From Nepenthes gracilis (taxonomy: Eukaryota > Streptophyta > Magnoliopsida > Caryophyllales > Nepenthaceae), in contig BSYO01000011.1 of NCBI GenBank assembly GCA_033239525.1, forward strand, positions 3,129,973 to 3,193,972: a DNA stretch of 64,000 nt, in the 5' to 3' direction. The translations under genes were made by a program, and so were the position numbers. Below the pieces are notes generated by a model. That model saw nothing but the letters and a program-made list of their open reading frames with translations. It did not search any database and had not been told where the DNA came from. Shown here piece by piece: positions 58,674-64,000 of this stretch; the stretch's first letter is position 1; each line of letters starts with the position of its first letter.

Positions 58674-59228
58674 TTTATTAATCAATGCTTTCTTACAAAG
58701 TACAATATCTGCAACAATAATGCTACGAGAAAGACGAAGGAAGAAGACGGCGGTGCGAGGCCCCAGATGCTCCATTGCCATGCCCCAGATGAGCTTGGCG
58801 AGCATGATCTACATGAGATCCCCACGGTTGGAGCCGTCGGTGGTTCGCCAAGTGGACTGAGGCGGGGACGGGAAGCACTCCCCTTGATGGAAGCCGCCGA
58901 AGAGCTATCCACCGGGTAGGGTCAACAACGAGGCCAGAAAAGCCCTCCAAAAAAGTAAGGGTGGGACCCCGACTCTCTCACTGGGTTTCTGGCCTCGAGA
59001 CCTCTCCACGGTCTGCGCTCGAGCCTGATGAGTTGGAAGAGTATGTGTGGTAGCCTCCGCTAGCAGAAGACATACCCGCAGAGGTTCTGCAAAGACTCTA
59101 CCCCGGGTTAGGTGAGCCACAACCCGAAAGGAGGTACACGACGGCAGCAGAATAGCCAAGCCACTCTTGTTAGCACGAAAAGCAAGCTGCAGCACGGAAC
59201 TTAGAACGGTCTTCATCAAGAACTTCAA
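58674..59228 (-). pseudogene. Possible third antisense gene of element E
   Basis: Weakly supported. A minus-strand ATAAATA lies at 59352-59358, an open frame of 107 residues starts at 59228 (MKFLMKTVLSSVLQLAF), another frame runs at 58682-58912, and an AATAAA lies at 58674-58679. The spacing of TATA-like box, frame and AATAAA repeats the pattern of the second antisense gene. No domain or coiled coil is recognised. It may be a decayed third copy or chance. The rest of 58266-59627 is non-coding. Confidence 0.3.
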
Positions 59229-59627
59229 GCATTCGGCCTATCCATCCAACTCCTTCTCGGACACCTGCCAGGGGCGGGGAAAGCTAAGATCTTCTCATTG
59301 CCTCCCCGATGGTTGTTAAGGGATGGACTCCACTCGCTCGAGTGCTCCTCCTATTTATGGGCGAGATGCGAACCATTCTCTTGCCCAACACAGCACGGCA
59401 GACGTCTCTCATGGAACAAGAAAGGCCCCTAATCAGACGCAACCCAAAGGCATGCGAATCTCATCCAACAGAGTGACGAATTACGGCAGCGCCTAAAAAG
59501 GCTGTCTAACCTCCTAAGGAAGGCGCGAATCCAGAAAACGACAAACGGTAGCACGGCGCGAGAAGGGTTGAGAAGTTGTGGAATGGGCCCAAGAGACATG
59601 CCAAGCCCGACCACTGGCCGGCCCAGG

Positions 59628-59640
59628 CATGGGGGGCTAG
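59628..59640 (+). other. Element E polypurine tract
   Basis: catggggggctag directly before the 3' LTR; identical to the tract of D. Confidence 0.85.
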
Positions 59641-60602
59641 TGTTGGGTCCCATGTCCTGGCCCATGAAGAATTTGAGGCCCATGAGAAGGATGATAAAGC
59701 CCACGCAGGATGGCGAGCCCAGCCCAGTTACACAGGAGGCGTATGCAGAGCCACGCCGGCAGAAGGCAATGAGGACTTTGCAGCGCATTAAATGCGCTGT
59801 GGGAAAACCAACAGAAAGGCGGAAAGGCCAGCCAATGGAGAAGCAAACAGACAAAGACTAACGGCTCACGCAATGGCCGCTGCGCAGCGGCTTAACCAAT
59901 CCTCGTTCTAGGAAAAACCAGCGTGGCCGACAGGCGCAAGGGCCCCGGCCACACGGAAAAATGACGGTGACATGATCGACGGTCCACGACAGCGACCAGC
60001 GGCAAAGGAGCCCTCACAACGGGTATCTTGGCACCCAGAGTCCAAGGGGAGTGGCCTATAAAAGCTCCCACTCCCTGCAGAGAAGGGGATCTCTCGGATT
60101 TTCTCCGACTTCGACTTCCAAGACTCAAACTCTGATCCCATACTCTCTAAACAAATTCGCAAAGAACCAAGAGCTGGAACTGAGGAGTGACTCACTTCCA
60201 TTTGGCGCAAACTAGTTCGCTACTGTTAACCCAATGTCTTCTCAGGCTACGGGGAAGTTAGCCACCCGTTACGATGCATCAAGGGAGCCAGGCCTCCCAT
60301 CACCTGCTCACTGCATTCTCCATTCCATCATACACGCATCTCTCACGCCATTACAGCATTTACCCACGCACCGCTCATAGCGTGCGCCATTTCCGTTCAT
60401 TGCGGGAATTTGCTAACTTGAACGTCGGAGCGGCCTCGGTGGGAGAAATCCCGCCGGACCCCTGACCTCTTGTTTGTTGTTTGTGTTGTGCAGGTCCAGG
60501 TTCATAGAGACGGAGATCGGATCCTTCTCCTGACGCCACCGCGTGCTTAGGAATCCGAAGACACTCTAATCCGTACGGCAACCGCGGATTCAGGACGCAA
60601 CA
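59641..60602 (+). repeat. Element E 3' LTR
   Basis: TGTTGGGTCC to GACGCAACA. Very similar to the 5' LTR apart from scattered changes, with a TATA at about 60057. Confidence 0.94.
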
Positions 60603-60607
60603 AGTTG

Positions 60608-61009
60608 AATATTCTATTCAACTTAATAATACATAAATGTGAACAAAAATTTATTTATACAACATGTAAAAATAATTTCAATTATCATAATTTATTTTTT
60701 TGTTAGCTTGCAATTCTTTGAAAATTTGTTCCTCCAGATTTATTTAATACCGATATATATTATTCGACACTAATATGACCATAACCACTACCGATATTGA
60801 TATTTTCAAACATCATTCCACAAAATTATTGGCATTGTATGTAAGGAAGAATTGCACAATTTATATTTTAAGCTGTTTATATAAAAGAGGAAAATAACTT
60901 ACAAAAGTAGACACGTTGAGTTGGTTTAATAATACCAATCAGTTTTATAAAATCTAAGTTGTACAAATTATAGAATCAATTGAACAAAGGGGAAGGGAGT
61001 TAGTGAGTA
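60608..61009. other. Spacer downstream of copy L4
   Basis: It continues the paralogous spacer: 60608-60835 matches 14280-14770 with losses, and 60836-61009 matches the DNA just right of element B (25727 onward). It holds the uninterrupted form of the element B target site. Confidence 0.75.
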
Positions 61010-61642
61010 TCAAAGCCTGACTTTTCCAGCAAGCATGACAGCCTTAAACACCACACATCTACTCAAGTTTGGGCCACCCCAAGCACCCTCAAGCTCCTCA
61101 ACAAACTCTCCAGGCAGTAATTCCACCTCTCTCTCCTTGGCGGTGGTGACAGGAGACAATGACCTTAAGAACCTTAGAAACCCAGCAAACGACAGCTCCT
61201 TTGTTATGTCGACAGGCAAAGGCTCCCCTTCAGAGCCCAAACCAACGGTTTCAAAAGGAAAAGGCAACGTCTTATAACCATCAAAAACATATTTGACGTT
61301 CGGATGAGAATAAGGAAGAGCAGCTTCAGAAAAGCGTTTCAGTAATGGGTCGAATGCAGGGCAAACAGTGACATCGTAGTAGGACCAAACGGCAATGATG
61401 CCTCCCGGTTTCTTGAGAAGGCGGGTAACGGCGGTGTAGAAACTAGGGAGATCAAACCAGTGCACTGCTGTGGCCACTGTGACTAAATCAACTGAATTCT
61501 CACCCCCGATTAGATTGACAATGTCATCTTCAGACATGGATATTGGAGTGTGCACGTATTTGATCCGAGGATGGGGTATCGCCCATTGCAGCTGTTGTTC
61601 ACTTACGTCAGTGGCAATCACCTGTTCGTAATGCTCTGCTAC
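61010..61642 (-). CDS. Methyltransferase copy L4: exon 2
   Basis: Exon 2 is open for 210 residues plus stop, the same length as in L2, and differs by scattered substitutions. It carries VIATDVSEQQLQWAIPHPRI, VDLVTVATAVHWFD and LLKKPGGIIAVWSY. The CTAG acceptor is kept at 61643-61646. The intron continues to 63064, where a minus-strand LTR begins; by comparison with L2, exon 1 should lie about 285 bp of native DNA further on, outside the window. Whether the gene still works depends on splicing across that insertion. Confidence 0.85.
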   Translation of the reverse strand, partial: VAEHYEQVIATDVSEQQLQWAIPHPRIKYVHTPISMSEDDIVNLIGGENSVDLVTVATAVHWFDLPSFYTAVTRLLKKPGGIIAVWSYYDVTVCPAFDPLLKRFSEAALPYSHPNVKYVFDGYKTLPFPFETVGLGSEGEPLPVDITKELSFAGFLRFLRSLSPVTTAKEREVELLPGEFVEELEGAWGGPNLSRCVVFKAVMLAGKVRL

Positions 61643-63064
61643 CTAGCAAGATTGTAGATTTTGATTCATTCTCACTACTAGTTAAACAGAACATCTGAGA
61701 TTTAAACCAACACAACAAATTATCCGTGTAAAATGTTGACATGTTGTAAAACACTATCATGTTGAAACCATTCCTCAGAACTTAAAATACCCTTTTACTT
61801 CACAGATTATAATGCAGAATAATACGTAAACGACATATTTAAATTCACACTCGTGTTCTATTCTTAAAACTTCCACTTGCAAAATTGCAGCTTAAAATAA
61901 GTCATAAAACTTCTTTCTTCAGCTGTTTAAGTGATGGGTTCAATTTGTCTTTGAGATGACCGGTTATTCAATTATTTAAACAACCTTTTTCCATCTAAGA
62001 TCGCACTTATTAAGGAATTAATTTTCCCAATAATAATTATAATTAAAAGAATAGGATAGCATCATTTGATTATTTCAATATATTACTAAATATCTATCAT
62101 GTGATTGAGACTATTCTAACAATGTTTAGTTCTAATCGCTCTAGAAGAAAACTGAATGAGTAACTCGTATTTAAGCCTAAAAATTAGAACTTTAGCACCC
62201 TTTCATGACCCCTTACATTTTAGCACAAAGTAACACCAAAATTTCATCGCCTCCTGAAATTTTGTTGCTTAACAGAGGAAATAGCTTTATCCATATGAAA
62301 TAGAAAATTGTAATGCTTAAAAGAGCAAAATAGCCTTTCTATGGATGCATTTACAACTCCATGTAATGTAATCACAACATAAGACATTACAATGAGAATC
62401 TAGATAAGGAAAATTATCTCAGAAGGCAACAGATGTCCCCGACACAATCGGATCTTAAAACGTAGTAGAGTTATTCATTCTATCCTTAAAGTAGAACGTG
62501 GCACACTGTACTTTTTGGAAAAGATGAGCTAAAAAAGGCACGAAAAGGATAAAATTGTGATCATAATTTGGAACAGTCATAATGTTTTTATTCAGTAGGA
62601 ATTACATGGCCATAACTTATCAATGAAAAGCTCTCAACGAAACAAATAGGACATATCTGCCGGGGTTTACCTGGTTCAGGTAGAAATTAGAGCGAGAAGG
62701 ACTATTTTCCTTCGTTTGGGCAAATTTCCTTTTATCCGTTTGATTTTATTTCTAGATAGAAACAATATAAATTTTATGGATGGTTTACTTTCCCTTTGAG
62801 GCAGATTTTTGGTATAATTATATGGAATTATCGTTACAACTAATTATAATATTGATTTATTGTAATTGTCTACAGCTTTTGAAAATTTCTTATATTTTGA
62901 TAATCTAGTGACAATTCAAATTAGATATTAATATATCCGAAATCAATCAGTTTGTCACGCTGTTGTTCTTCATCAGCTCGCCAAAGATTTGCTCAAAAAT
63001 CTTTCATCCGCTAACCTCATGCCTAAAATGATTACAAATTCAAGACTACGTCTCAATTTAATTT
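61643..63064 (-). other. Intron of copy L4
   Basis: It aligns with the L2 intron (26749-27910), including blocks near 62160 and 62940. No coding sequence. It stops at caatttaatt, where L2 reads on. Confidence 0.75.
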
Positions 63065-64000
63065 TGATGTGTCTCGGATCTAAATTTCGAACAGATTCAG
63101 GTCAAGTTGATCATCTGAGTCTAACTCCGTCCACTGAGTCTAGATCTTACACGCCACAATTATGAACAAGAGGTCAGATATCGACGGGAGGTTGTCCCAT
63201 CGAAAAACTTCAATGCTCAAGTTAACAAACAGCATTCGAATTAAGAAGGTGAAATTAAAGAATACAAGGAGAATGCAGAGTGTTTGTAACGGAAGAGTGC
63301 TCTCATTGAGAGAGGCTTTGGTGGCTTGTGAGGAACGTTAGCTTTAAACACTGTATTCGCTAGGAATGTAGTGGCAAAGAAAGAAAGCATTTGTATTCTG
63401 AAAGCGTGTGAACTTTTCAGTAGAGAGTTTTTGTGGGCGAATCAAAGCGTCCCTTAGAGTGCGGACTCCAAGGCATTTTATAGCTGTTGTGCTGCAATGC
63501 CTTCCTTGTGCAGAAAGGCTTAATTCCCGAGCTCTGCTGGGATCACTGCATTTTCCGACGTGAAGCCTTTATGGCAGTAACGGTCGCTAGATTGATTGCT
63601 TTCCTTCTGTGTTCTATAACCGTTAGGGTTTCCAACAGACAGGGAATGGATTCTGGCGTTTTCCTTTTGGTATGCGTATTGAATCTACTGATAACCGTTA
63701 CAATATAGATTGCCTCCTGTGAACAGCGCGAAATCAGGAGAGAAGACCGTTACTGGTCGAAAATGATCGCGTGAGCCAAATTGGGCTTGGCCCACTTGAG
63801 GTCTGGCCTTCAAACGGTCAACTAGTCCTACTTTAGGTCAATGAAAGTATTGACCGTCTCAAGAGCAAGTCATTTGTCCTGCTTTTGGGCTTAGCCTGGC
63901 TCACTTAACCTTTCATCCGGTCAAAGGTGGGCGTTGACCATCCAGGCGCAAATGAGCCGTTGTGGATCTGGGTCGTTCCTCCTTCTTGGGCCAGCCCCTT
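63065..64000 (-). mobile_element. Minus-strand LTR of a Tat-type element, partial
   Basis: On the minus strand the LTR ends ATCCGAGACACATCA at 63065. It carries the shared TAACTTGAGCATTG motif (about 63213-63226) and a TATA (CTATAAAATGCC, about 63474-63485). Its start lies beyond 64000. It is either a solo LTR or the 3' LTR of an element extending to the right. It interrupts the intron of copy L4. Confidence 0.8.

Larger units (their letters stand above)
48059..60602 (+). mobile_element. Element E: full-length Ty3/gypsy (Tat-like) retrotransposon
   Basis: The element is 12,544 bp, with LTRs of 967 and 962 bp. The flanks are aattg (48054-48058) and agttg (60603-60607), a duplication with one change; the paralogous empty site at 14275 reads aaattgaatatt. 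It has PBS, gag, protease, RT, dual RNase H, integrase, two clear antisense genes and a possible third, then a PPT. It is GC-richer and less decayed than A, B and D, though stops and frameshifts still break gag and pol. It lies in the spacer between L3 and L4. Confidence 0.95.

Noticed and set aside
1..64000. tRNA, rRNA and plastid-derived genes
   Set aside because: I scanned by eye for tRNA A and B boxes and for rRNA and plastid gene motifs and saw none; a covariance-model search would be needed to exclude decayed copies.

Overview
This is a stretch of a flowering-plant nuclear genome, probably a eudicot; the species cannot be told from the sequence. The evidence is spliced genes with GT-AG introns, AT-rich spacers, Copia and Ty3/gypsy LTR retrotransposons with tRNA primer sites, and target-site duplications of the usual 5 bp.

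The host layer is a tandem array of four copies of one two-exon gene, all on the minus strand. It encodes a class I SAM-dependent methyltransferase of about 258 residues. Copy L1 (exon 1 at 9330-9473) is cut in its intron by element A. Copy L2 (26116-28339) is complete and open. Copy L3 (41539-43568) has lost its C-terminus. Copy L4 (exon 2 at 61010-61642) is open, but its intron is cut by an LTR at 63065. Once mobile DNA is subtracted, every spacer between copies is about 2.6-2.8 kb. Stretches of the L1-L2 spacer align with the L3-L4 spacer, and part of the region upstream of L2 aligns with that of L1. The array therefore came from duplication of a unit of roughly 5 kb, and the transposons landed afterwards.

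The mobile layer makes up most of the window. Four large related Ty3/gypsy elements, read as Tat-lineage because they carry a second RNase H, lie on the plus strand: A (to 8910), B (14771-25721), D (31199-41162) and E (48059-60602). A fifth LTR of the same kind begins at 63065 on the minus strand. Smaller insertions are a 2.8-kb Copia-type element that kept only gag and the start of pol (11066-13844), a solo LTR of the Tat type (28737-29183), a solo LTR with TGTTG/CAACA ends (44476-45518), and an unclassified 1.1-kb insertion (46076-47185). All the large elements are broken. A lost late gag, protease and the start of RT. D lost its integrase. B and A have replaced catalytic integrase residues. 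E is the best preserved.

The most interesting feature is shared by A, B, D and E: a minus-strand gene between pol and the 3' LTR. It encodes a domain resembling the Pfam family called putative gypsy type transposon (Transposase_28), then a coiled coil, then a conserved C-terminal signature. In all four elements a 68-75 bp GT-AG intron sits just before the coiled-coil exon. A TATA-like box upstream and an AATAAA downstream can be found for several copies. D and E carry a second, smaller antisense gene with the same C-terminal signature, and E may carry a third. Tandem arrays of 18, 39-40, 46 and 58 bp flank these antisense modules.
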